Part shown: positions 1 to 6,268 of the stretch, piece by piece | Layout: each line of letters opens with the position of its first letter | Position numbering within the stretch: the stretch's first letter is position 1 | Program-made: the position numbers and the translations under genes | The notes under the pieces: model-generated | Seen by the model: the letters and a program-made list of their open reading frames with translations, nothing else | Told to the model about the DNA's origin: nothing | The model's database searches: none | NCBI GenBank assembly: GCA_041159745.1 | Contig: JBEAXP010000016.1 | Span: forward strand, 1-9,547 | Reading direction: 5' to 3' | Origin: Casp-actino8 sp041159745 | GTDB taxonomy: Bacteria > Actinomycetota > Acidimicrobiia > Acidimicrobiales > Ilumatobacteraceae | DNA length: 9,547 bases

Positions 1-1213
1 CATGCGCGGCTTCGGAGTCGTCCAGGCCTGCTACGCCCACGAGAGCCAGATGGACAAACTCGCCGCGGCCTGCGGAATCGATCCGGTCGAAATTCGCCTC
101 CGCAACGCCATGGAGACCGGCGACAAGTTGATCACCGGACAGGTCGTCGACAGTGTCGCACCGGTCGAGGAGTGCATCCGCGCCACGGCCGCCATTCCCC
201 TGCCCCCCGACCTGCCTTCCGACGCCGACTTCCGCGACATTCCCGGCGGCTCCGGGCGCACCGCCGATCGGTCGCACATCCGGCGTGGTGTCGGCTGGGG
301 CGTCAGCATCAAGAACTTGATGTACAGCGAGGGATTCGACGACTACTCCACCGCGCGTTGTCGGATCTCGAACGGCGTGGTTTCGGTCAAGTTCGCGACC
401 GCTGAGGTCGGCCAGGGCTTCGTCATGCTGGCCCAGCAGATCGCCCGCACCGTGCTCGGTGTCGACGAGGTGTTGCTCGACACCATCGACACTCAGGTCG
501 GCTCGGCCGGATCGACCTCGGCGAGCCGCCAGACGTGGATGAGTGGCGGTGCGGTGAACGCCGCCTGTGTCGCCGTCCGCGACAAGGTCCTCGCCCACGT
601 CGCGACGTATCACGATCTCGATCGGGCCAACCTCGTCGTCGACGGCACCGACATCGTCGACACTCGCGGGGGCTTTCGCAAGCCGGTGGCCGACGTCATT
701 CGCCATCTCGACATCGACGAGACGGTCGAATACCACCACCCGCCCACCGAGGACCTCGATGAGAACGGTCAGGGCAATTGCCACGTTGCGTTCGCCTTCG
801 TGGCCCATCGTGCGGTCGTCGACGTCGATCCCGAACTCGGTCTCGTCAAAGTCGTGCAGGTGGCCACTGCTCAGGACGTCGGACGAGTCCTCAACCCCCT
901 GTCATGCGTCGGACAGGTGGAGGGTGGCATCGCGCAGGGTCTCGGCCTCGCCGTGATGGAGGAGATCGTCGTCACGAACGGCAAGGTTCGCAACCCGAGT
1001 TTCACCGACTACCTGCTGCCCACGTTCCTCGATGCCCCCGACGTGGAGGCCGTCTTCATCGAGGAATTCGAGCCGAAGGCGCCCCTGGGCGCCAAGGGCG
1101 TTGGCGAACCGCCGTGCATCTCGGTCACGCCGGCGATCGCGAACGCGATTCGCAACGCCACTGGCCGCGAACTTCCCCGCGTTCCGATCAGGCCGTACGA
1201 CGTCTGTCTCTGA
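1..1213 (+). CDS. pucD: Xanthine dehydrogenase subunit D, molybdopterin-binding (5'-truncated)
   Basis: This is the C-terminal ~403 residues of the large molybdenum-cofactor subunit of a xanthine dehydrogenase, which oxidises hypoxanthine and xanthine to urate in purine breakdown. The frame is open from the left edge, so the visible first ATG (base 2) is an internal methionine and the N-terminal part is missing. The cofactor-binding motif RGFG lies at visible residues 2-5, followed by the family pattern DPVEIRLRNAME. Further family blocks are AEVGQGF, GSAGSTSASRQTWMSGGAV and the C-terminal GAKGVGEPP. Glu369 (codon 1106-1108) is in the position of the catalytic base in this family. The block order and wording match actinobacterial PucD/XdhD subunits better than CO or nicotinate dehydrogenases, from memory of the family. 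The FAD and iron-sulfur subunits would be expected upstream, outside the window. It is convergent with the carboxylase gene, with only 12 bases between the stops. Confidence 0.88.
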   Translation, partial: MRGFGVVQACYAHESQMDKLAAACGIDPVEIRLRNAMETGDKLITGQVVDSVAPVEECIRATAAIPLPPDLPSDADFRDIPGGSGRTADRSHIRRGVGWGVSIKNLMYSEGFDDYSTARCRISNGVVSVKFATAEVGQGFVMLAQQIARTVLGVDEVLLDTIDTQVGSAGSTSASRQTWMSGGAVNAACVAVRDKVLAHVATYHDLDRANLVVDGTDIVDTRGGFRKPVADVIRHLDIDETVEYHHPPTEDLDENGQGNCHVAFAFVAHRAVVDVDPELGLVKVVQVATAQDVGRVLNPLSCVGQVEGGIAQGLGLAVMEEIVVTNGKVRNPSFTDYLLPTFLDAPDVEAVFIEEFEPKAPLGAKGVGEPPCISVTPAIANAIRNATGRELPRVPIRPYDVCL

Positions 1214-1225
1214 CCAGGTCGACCC

Positions 1226-3040
1226 TCACCACGTGTCGATGTTCGGGCGCTTCTTGCCCTGTCGCGCCCCGGACGGCGCCGACTCGAGAATGGCATTGAT
1301 CCAGCGCCGAGTGTCGGCCGGATCGATCACGTCATCGATTTCGAAGTGGGTCGCCACCGACAACGCCTTCCCGTGTTCGTACATGCGGTCGACCATCTGC
1401 TGAAAGGTGGCCTCGCGCTCGGTCGGATCGACGATCGCCGCCAGTTCATTGCGGTAGCCGAGGCGTACGGCGCCTTCGAGGCCCATGCCGCCGAACTCGC
1501 CGGTGGGCCAAGCCACGCACGCGAGCGGCGCCTTGGTCGATCCGGCCATCATCGCCTGCGCTCCGAGTCCGTACGACTTGCGCACGACAACCGACACGAC
1601 CGGCACCGTGACGTTCACCCCGGTGACGAACAAACGGCTGCAGTGGCGTACCAGAGCCGTTTCCTCCACTTCGGGCCCGACCATCATCCCGGGAGTGTCG
1701 ACGAGGGTGACGATCGGAATGTCGAACGCATCGCAGAGCTGCATGAAACGCGCGGCTTTGTCGGCCCCATCGCTGTCGATCGCTCCCGCGAGGTGAAGCG
1801 GGTTGTTGGCCACGACGCCAACCGGTCGTCCGTCCACACGAGCCAGCGCGGTGATCATTCCGACTCCGAAGTCGCGGCGAAGTTCGAGCACGGAATCCGA
1901 GTCGAAGAGGCCCCGCACCACGTCGTGCATGTCGTAGGCCTTCTTGCGGTTCACCGGCACCGCGTCCCGTAGGAGCGTTTGATCCGGAGACGGGCTCTCG
2001 TCGATCGACCCCTGGAAGTACGACAAGTACTTCTTGACGAGACGCACCGCATCGGCGTCGTCCGCCGCCACGAGGTCGACGACTCCATTGAATCGCTGAA
2101 CCGAGAGCGGACCGATTTCGGACGGTTCGAAGACGCCCAGGCCGCCGCCTTCGATCATCGCTGGTCCGCCCATCCCGATGTTCGAACCTTCGAGAGCGAT
2201 CACCACGTCGCAGCAGCCCAGAATCGCCGCGTTTCCCGCGAAGCAATATCCACCGGTGATGCCCACGAGGGGCACCAAGCCGGACAACCGGGCGAAGTCG
2301 TGGAACGCCCAGCAATCGAGACCCGACACTCCGAGGCCGTCGGTGTCTCCCGGTCGTCCCCCACCACCTTCGGCGAAGAAGACCACCGGAATCCGCAGGC
2401 GTTCGGCGACGTCGAAGAGCCGATCCTTCTTGCGATGATTCTGCTGACCCTGAGTTCCGGCCAGCACCGTGTAGTCGTACGACATGGCGGCGACCCGTGA
2501 TTCGCGGCCGGGAAACAAAGCACCGTTCACTCGTCCGATCCCGCCGACGAGTCCGTCGGCCGGTGTTCGGGCGATCAGATCGTCGACGCCACGACGTCGA
2601 CGCTGCGCGGCGATCACCAGAGGTCCGTACTCGACGAACGAGTCGGCGTCCACCAGGTCGGTGACGTTCTCGCGGGCGGTCCGCCGACCGGCCGAGTGAC
2701 GACGGCTCGTCGCATCGACACGCGCGTCATCGAGTCCGGATTGATGGCGCGCGACCACCTCGCTCAGATCGACGCGCGGCCCCGTGTCGTCGGCCAAGTT
2801 CGTAGCGGTATCGGAAGCGACCTCGGCGGATTCGACGAGAACCAGGCTGGCTCCCGCCATGACCGTGTCACCGATCGACACTCTCACGTCCACCACGCGT
2901 GACGGACGATCCACCGTCACGTCGTGCTGCATCTTCATCGACTCGAGAACCACCACGGCTCCCCCGGCCCTCACGAGCGAACCGACGGGCAGAACGGAGA
3001 GCACCGTGCCTTGCATCGGTGCTTCGATCGCCGACGACAT
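1226..3040 (-). CDS. Biotin carrier-carboxyltransferase fusion, acyl-CoA carboxylase (LCC-like)
   Basis: A 604-residue cytoplasmic protein with two modules. Residues 1-70 form a biotinyl carrier domain with the motif ESMKM, in which Lys36 should carry biotin. Residues 71-115 are an Ala/Asp-rich linker. Residues ~115-604 are a carboxyltransferase with both crotonase-like halves. The N half has FAEGGGGRPGDTD (223-235), GGYCFAGNAA (263-272) and GMGGPAMIEGGGLGVF (289-304). The C half has VDTPGMMVGPEVEE (447-460), GLGAQAMMAGS (491-501) and WPTGEFGGMGLEGAV (511-525). These blocks closely follow the C-terminal half of single-chain long-chain acyl-CoA carboxylases (order BC-BT-BCCP-CT), but no biotin carboxylase domain is fused or encoded nearby. 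The known reaction type is transfer of a carboxyl group between biotin and an acyl-CoA. The ATG at 3040 is chosen because the carrier fold begins there and because it overlaps the P450 stop. No good Shine-Dalgarno is visible, so translation is probably coupled. The in-frame extension to 3193 is a shadow of the P450 gene. The acyl-CoA substrate is unknown. Confidence 0.9.
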   Translation of the reverse strand: MSSAIEAPMQGTVLSVLPVGSLVRAGGAVVVLESMKMQHDVTVDRPSRVVDVRVSIGDTVMAGASLVLVESAEVASDTATNLADDTGPRVDLSEVVARHQSGLDDARVDATSRRHSAGRRTARENVTDLVDADSFVEYGPLVIAAQRRRRGVDDLIARTPADGLVGGIGRVNGALFPGRESRVAAMSYDYTVLAGTQGQQNHRKKDRLFDVAERLRIPVVFFAEGGGGRPGDTDGLGVSGLDCWAFHDFARLSGLVPLVGITGGYCFAGNAAILGCCDVVIALEGSNIGMGGPAMIEGGGLGVFEPSEIGPLSVQRFNGVVDLVAADDADAVRLVKKYLSYFQGSIDESPSPDQTLLRDAVPVNRKKAYDMHDVVRGLFDSDSVLELRRDFGVGMITALARVDGRPVGVVANNPLHLAGAIDSDGADKAARFMQLCDAFDIPIVTLVDTPGMMVGPEVEETALVRHCSRLFVTGVNVTVPVVSVVVRKSYGLGAQAMMAGSTKAPLACVAWPTGEFGGMGLEGAVRLGYRNELAAIVDPTEREATFQQMVDRMYEHGKALSVATHFEIDDVIDPADTRRWINAILESAPSGARQGKKRPNIDTW

Positions 3041-3042
3041 CA
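3038..3042 (-). promoter_or_regulatory. TGATG stop-start overlap, translational coupling
   Basis: The P450 stop TGA (3042-3040) and the carboxylase ATG (3040-3038) share one base. The preceding bases offer only a GAGG about 16 bases before the ATG, too far to be a normal ribosome binding site. Reinitiation by ribosomes ending the P450 is the simplest reading, which would tie carboxylase output to P450 output. Confidence 0.75.
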
Positions 3043-4287
3043 GAAGCGGACGCGCGCCTCGCGAGGTCCGCGGACCTGTCCGCCGGCCCAGGTGACCGCC
3101 GCCGGGTCGATCAATTCGAACTCGGGGATCCGACCGATGAACGTTTCGATCGCGACTCGGAGCTCCATGCGGGCCAGGTTCGAGCCCGCACATCGATGGA
3201 TGCCGGCTCCGAACGCCACATGGCGATTGATCTGGCGATCGATGATCACCTCATCGGCGTTCTCGAACACCTCGGGGTCGCGATTGGCTCCGGGAAAGTT
3301 CATGAGCACGCGCTCGCCCGCTTTCATGGGGCAACCCTCGTACTCCACGTCTTCGAGAAGGCGACGAGCCATGGTGACCGGGGAGTACGCGCGCAGGAAC
3401 TCCTCGACCGCGGTGTCCATCAGTTCCGGTTGCGCCACCAAGCGATCGCGATCCTCGGGATGGGAGGCCAAGTGCCAGAGTGACGAGCCGATCGCCGACC
3501 AGGTGGTGTCGACTCCCGCGATCAACAGCAAACTGCACATGCCGATGATGACCGAATCGTCGATCGGAGCACCGTCGACTTCGGTGTGCAGCAATTCGGA
3601 GATCAGGTCGTCCGATGGGTTCACCCGGCGATCCGCCAGTGCGTTCTGGAAGAAACCGACGACACCCATGACGCCGCGGCGACGCCGTTCGGGGTCGTAC
3701 GCGAACTCGAGAACGTCTCTGACCCAACCGGTGAACGTGTCACTGAGTTCGGGAGGCACTCCGAGAATGTGTGCGATCACCCGAACTGGAATCTGCTGGG
3801 CGTAGTCGGCGGCCACGTCGGCCTGGCCCGCACCGATGAATCCATCGATCAACTTGTCGCACAGCGCGCGGGTCATGGGCTCGTACGACGCGGTCTTCTG
3901 CGGGCTCATCCAGGGCAGGATCAAACGCCGGGTCCAGGTGTGCAGAGGCGGATCGGCGCTGATCGGAGGCACGCCGTACGGAAGCACCGGAACGGCACCC
4001 GGTCCGGGACCACCGGCGGGCGCGCCGTCGAGGCCGACCGGCGGGATGACCGCGATTCCGCCGCCCGATGGGAATCTCTCGATGTCACGGGCGATCCGAG
4101 TGACGTCCTCGTACTTGGTGGGCAACCACGATCCGCCCCACCGATCGGTGTGCGCGATCGGACAACGGTCGCGAAGTTCGTCCCACACGGCGAAGGGATT
4201 GCGAACGTACGCGGGATCGAAAATGTCGTAGTCGGTGGCCCAGTCGCTGACGGGCTGTCGGTCGGGGGCGTTGGTGGTGTCAGTCAT
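3040..4287 (-). CDS. Cytochrome P450 monooxygenase
   Basis: A 415-residue soluble bacterial P450, which should insert one oxygen atom from O2 into an organic substrate using electrons from a ferredoxin. The I-helix oxygen-activation motif AGVDTT is at residues 257-262 and the K-helix ExxR motif is Glu296-Arg299. The heme loop FGAGIHRCAG is at 359-368, with Cys366 as the thiolate ligand. HTWTRR at 116-121 fits the C-helix heme-propionate contact region. The length is normal for the soluble actinobacterial class, and no membrane anchor is seen. An odd Pro/Gly-rich stretch (about residues 75-108) lies between the B and C helices, a region that shapes the active site in P450s. The start at 4287 has GGAGAA six bases upstream (counted from GGAG). 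It is the third gene of the operon, 12 bases after the hydrolase stop and overlapping the carboxylase start by one base. No ferredoxin or reductase gene is present in the window. CYP family and substrate cannot be assigned by eye. Confidence 0.95.
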   Translation of the reverse strand: MTDTTNAPDRQPVSDWATDYDIFDPAYVRNPFAVWDELRDRCPIAHTDRWGGSWLPTKYEDVTRIARDIERFPSGGGIAVIPPVGLDGAPAGGPGPGAVPVLPYGVPPISADPPLHTWTRRLILPWMSPQKTASYEPMTRALCDKLIDGFIGAGQADVAADYAQQIPVRVIAHILGVPPELSDTFTGWVRDVLEFAYDPERRRRGVMGVVGFFQNALADRRVNPSDDLISELLHTEVDGAPIDDSVIIGMCSLLLIAGVDTTWSAIGSSLWHLASHPEDRDRLVAQPELMDTAVEEFLRAYSPVTMARRLLEDVEYEGCPMKAGERVLMNFPGANRDPEVFENADEVIIDRQINRHVAFGAGIHRCAGSNLARMELRVAIETFIGRIPEFELIDPAAVTWAGGQVRGPREARVRF

Positions 4288-4291
4288 CGGA

Positions 4292-4297
4292 TTCTCC
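4292..4297 (-). promoter_or_regulatory. Ribosome binding site of the P450 gene
   Basis: GGAGAA on the minus strand, with the GGAG core six bases before the ATG at 4287. It fills most of the 12-base gap after the hydrolase stop. It supports the chosen P450 start and independent ribosome loading. Confidence 0.65.
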
Positions 4298-4299
4298 GG

Positions 4300-5115
4300 T
4301 CATGACTGTAGGGCGAACCGCGCAACTTCGTCGGCCAGACGAGGCCAGAAGTGACGCGGCCAATCGTGACCCATGCCCTCGATCGCCACGAACCTCGCCC
4401 CCGGCACGACCTCCGCCGTACGACGTCCTCCGGAGATGTCGATCAACGTGTCGGCGGTGCCGTGGAGCACCAGGAAGGGAACGGTGACACCACGCAGTCG
4501 CTCGGTACGCGACCGATCGTCGCGGGCGGCCCGGTATTGCCGGGCGACTCCGGCCGGCCGACAGGCCCGATCGAACAACTCACCGGCGATCTCTCGCTGC
4601 ACGTCCCACTCGACGAAACCAGGACTGCCCCAGACCCGCTGACCGGCGATGTGCAAGTCGATGGCCTTGTCCCGTTCGGTCGACCCGGGGGTGACCAGCA
4701 ACACGCGTGCGTCTTCGGTCGGTCCACCGACCTCGCGATCTCCCGTGGTCGACATCACCGACGTGATCGAGAGGACTCGGCTCGCATGTTCGATCGCCAC
4801 TGTCTGCACGATCATCCCGCCCAACGAGGCTCCGAAGAAGTGCGCCTTCTGGTCACCGATCGCGTCGAGTACCGCCACGGCATCCGACGCCATATCGCCG
4901 AGCGTGTAGCCATCGGGACCATCGCTCGACAGACCGACGTCTCGATTATCGAATCGAGCCACACGAAAGCCTCGCCGAACGAACTCGTCGATCAGCCCCG
5001 GCCGATAGGAGATGCATTGATTTCCGAGCCCGTTGACGAGGATCAGCAACGGGTCGTCGGTTAGCCCGAAGACTTCGTAGTAGATGTCGATCGAGCCATT
5101 GCGCGCTGTGGGCAC
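4300..5115 (-). CDS. Alpha/beta hydrolase (esterase-like)
   Basis: A 271-residue alpha/beta-hydrolase-fold enzyme, cytoplasmic by lack of a signal peptide. The oxyanion-hole region is LVNGLGNQ (27-33), followed by the strand-turn FDNRDVGLSS (55-64). The nucleophile elbow is GASLGG with Ser97, the acid is probably Asp222 in LHGTADTLID, and the catalytic histidine is His250 in GMGHDWP, so the triad is complete. The pattern (DNRDVGLS, GASLGGMI, GHDWP) resembles the family that includes aclacinomycin-type methylesterases and many uncharacterised carboxylesterases. An ester or C-C bond hydrolysis role is therefore likely but the substrate is unknown. The start is GTG at 5115, one base after the stop of the LLM oxidoreductase; the nearby ATG at 5120-5118 is in another frame. 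A strong AGGAGG lies five bases upstream. Its position between the F420 enzyme and the P450 suggests it acts on an intermediate of the same pathway. Confidence 0.92.
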   Translation of the reverse strand: MPTARNGSIDIYYEVFGLTDDPLLILVNGLGNQCISYRPGLIDEFVRRGFRVARFDNRDVGLSSDGPDGYTLGDMASDAVAVLDAIGDQKAHFFGASLGGMIVQTVAIEHASRVLSITSVMSTTGDREVGGPTEDARVLLVTPGSTERDKAIDLHIAGQRVWGSPGFVEWDVQREIAGELFDRACRPAGVARQYRAARDDRSRTERLRGVTVPFLVLHGTADTLIDISGGRRTAEVVPGARFVAIEGMGHDWPRHFWPRLADEVARFALQS

Positions 5116-5116
5116 T

Positions 5117-6190
5117 TCATCCTCCTGGATTGGCCGAGAGATGGTCGAATCGCCCGGCTGGACGAGTTCTGGCGTATTCGATCACGATAGGTTCGAGATC
5201 ACGAGGGCTCGCTCCGTGCAGGATCACGCCATCGGCTCCGAGATCGAACTGCTCCCTGATCTTTCGCACGCAGTTCTGAGGTGTGCCCGTCGCGGCCGGG
5301 GCCAGCCACTCGTCCGGAATCAAGGTCGCGACGTGCTCGAGCTGTTCGGTGGTGGCGACACCGTCGAGAGCACCTCGGAACGAGCGAACGAAATCGTCCT
5401 GACGGAAGCGTTCGAGGACGGACCGATCCCAGCCGTTGGTGCTGACCATGAGATCGCCGTATGCCTGCAGGTAGGTCGCCAAGCGGCCGACCGTCTTCTT
5501 CAACCTGACGTCCTCGGGGATGTGATCGCCGATCGTCGCGAAACACGACCAGACTCGGACCGAGGCCGGATCGCGCCCGGCTCGTTCGGCCGATTCCTTC
5601 ACGGTTCGCACGCAACGAACGAGGGTTTCGTCGGTGAAGAAGGTGTGGAGGATCACGCAATCGAACGCCCGACCGGCCAACTCGAGAGTGTTGTGTCCGA
5701 ACGCGGTGATGCCCAAGGGAATCTTCTCGTCGAAAGAGGGGTCGAGCGCCAGGACCGGGAACTTTCCGATCGGGCCGTCGTGACCGACGATCACCTCGCC
5801 GGCGAAGAGGCGTCTCATCACCTGGGCGAAGTCCTCCATCTGCGCCGTCGTGATCTTGGGCAGGCCGAAGGCCGAGAACATGGGTGCGATACCGCGACCG
5901 ATACCGAGGCAGAAGCGACCACCGGTGAGACGATGCATCGTGGTGGCGTACGACGCGGTCACCAACGGATGCCGCGTGTTGTGATTGGTGGCCGCGGTCG
6001 CGATTCCGATCGAGTTCGAGACCGCACCGACCGCGCCCGACAGCGTCACCGCCTCCTTGATGTTGAAACGCTCGGAGATGAAACACGACCCCAGGCCCAG
6101 GCGTTCACCGTCCTGCACTTCGTCGATCAGATCGCGCGGACCACGTGGCGCTCCGGGCAGCGTGTAGAAACCCAGTTCGTTCATCGACAT
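5117..6190 (-). CDS. F420-dependent LLM-class oxidoreductase (MSMEG_2249-like)
   Basis: A 357-residue luciferase-like TIM-barrel oxidoreductase, predicted to use reduced or oxidised coenzyme F420 (FMN cannot be excluded). The opening NELGFYTLPGAPRGPRDLID (4-23) and the blocks LGSCFISERFNIKEA, GIATAATNHNTRHPLVTASYATTMHRLTGGRF (62-93) and LGIGRG are typical of the LLM fold. From memory they fit best the subgroup named after M. smegmatis MSMEG_2249. The C-terminal block ATGTPQNCVRKIREQFDLGADGVILHG (300-326) is the usual closing part of the barrel. The ATG at 6190 is chosen because it has AGGGGGA at a proper distance and because homology begins just after it. The in-frame extension to 6268 crosses the promoter region and looks noncoding. 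It is the first gene of the operon, so it is likely transcribed from the divergent region. Likely role: a hydride-transfer oxidation or reduction on the pathway substrate; the exact reaction is unknown. Confidence 0.9.
   Translation of the reverse strand: MSMNELGFYTLPGAPRGPRDLIDEVQDGERLGLGSCFISERFNIKEAVTLSGAVGAVSNSIGIATAATNHNTRHPLVTASYATTMHRLTGGRFCLGIGRGIAPMFSAFGLPKITTAQMEDFAQVMRRLFAGEVIVGHDGPIGKFPVLALDPSFDEKIPLGITAFGHNTLELAGRAFDCVILHTFFTDETLVRCVRTVKESAERAGRDPASVRVWSCFATIGDHIPEDVRLKKTVGRLATYLQAYGDLMVSTNGWDRSVLERFRQDDFVRSFRGALDGVATTEQLEHVATLIPDEWLAPAATGTPQNCVRKIREQFDLGADGVILHGASPRDLEPIVIEYARTRPAGRFDHLSANPGG
5121..5126 (-). promoter_or_regulatory. Ribosome binding site embedded in the LLM gene's final codons
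   Basis: AGGAGG on the minus strand, five bases before the GTG start at 5115. Its bases belong to the last Pro-Gly-Gly codons of the LLM gene, so the same bases code for protein and recruit ribosomes. It decides the GTG start for the hydrolase. Confidence 0.75.
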
Positions 6191-6195
6191 GATCG

Positions 6196-6202
6196 TCCCC
6201 CT
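6196..6202 (-). promoter_or_regulatory. Ribosome binding site of the LLM oxidoreductase
   Basis: AGGGGGA on the minus strand, five bases before the ATG at 6190. It selects that ATG over the upstream in-frame starts and over the second ATG two codons later at 6184. Confidence 0.65.
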
Positions 6203-6211
6203 GACACGTCC

Positions 6212-6217
6212 AGTATC
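6212..6217 (-). promoter_or_regulatory. Possible -10 element of the four-gene operon
   Basis: GATACT on the minus strand matches four of six positions of the TATAAT consensus. It would place transcription start roughly 15 bases before the LLM ATG. No convincing -35 is seen at 16-19 bases upstream. This is a weak call made by eye; the operon promoter must lie in or near 6191-6268 unless transcription comes from inside the cupin gene. Confidence 0.25.
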
Positions 6218-6232
6218 GCCGATCGAATGCCC

Positions 6233-6262
6233 ACGACTCCGATCGTCCGACCCCGGTAGGGT
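6233..6262 (+). promoter_or_regulatory. Possible promoter for the cupin gene, leaderless type
   Basis: TAGGGT (6257-6262) fits the actinobacterial -10 pattern TANNNT and ends six bases before the GTG start at 6269. ACGACT (6233-6238), 18 bases upstream of it, matches the GAC core of TTGACA. With this spacing the first transcribed base would fall on or very near the GTG, giving a leaderless mRNA, which is common in actinobacteria. The same bases contain a weak GGTAGG that could instead serve as a ribosome binding site if transcription starts further upstream. Confidence 0.4.
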
Positions 6263-6268
6263 CATCAC

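Noticed and set aside
1..1213. CO dehydrogenase large subunit or nicotinate dehydrogenase as identity of the left-edge gene
   Set aside because: The CO dehydrogenase active-site loop pattern is not seen, and the order of blocks fits the xanthine dehydrogenase D subunit better.
1446..2315. Second minus-strand frame inside the carboxylase gene (289 codons)
   Set aside because: It is an Arg-rich shadow of the real carboxyltransferase frame, with no recognisable domain.
3041..3193. N-terminal extension of the carboxylase by 51 residues
   Set aside because: It overlaps the 3' end of the P450 gene in another frame, is Arg/Pro/Gly-rich and unlike a biotinyl domain; the TGATG overlap gives a better start.
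5084..6259. Long open frame on the plus strand opposite the LLM oxidoreductase (391 codons)
   Set aside because: It lies antisense to a well-recognised gene, has a low-complexity Arg/Asp/Glu/His-rich product with no family pattern, and arises from high-GC codon structure.
6191..6268. N-terminal extension of the LLM oxidoreductase by 26 residues
   Set aside because: It would cross the divergent promoter region, homology begins at the later Met, and a good Shine-Dalgarno precedes the ATG at 6190.
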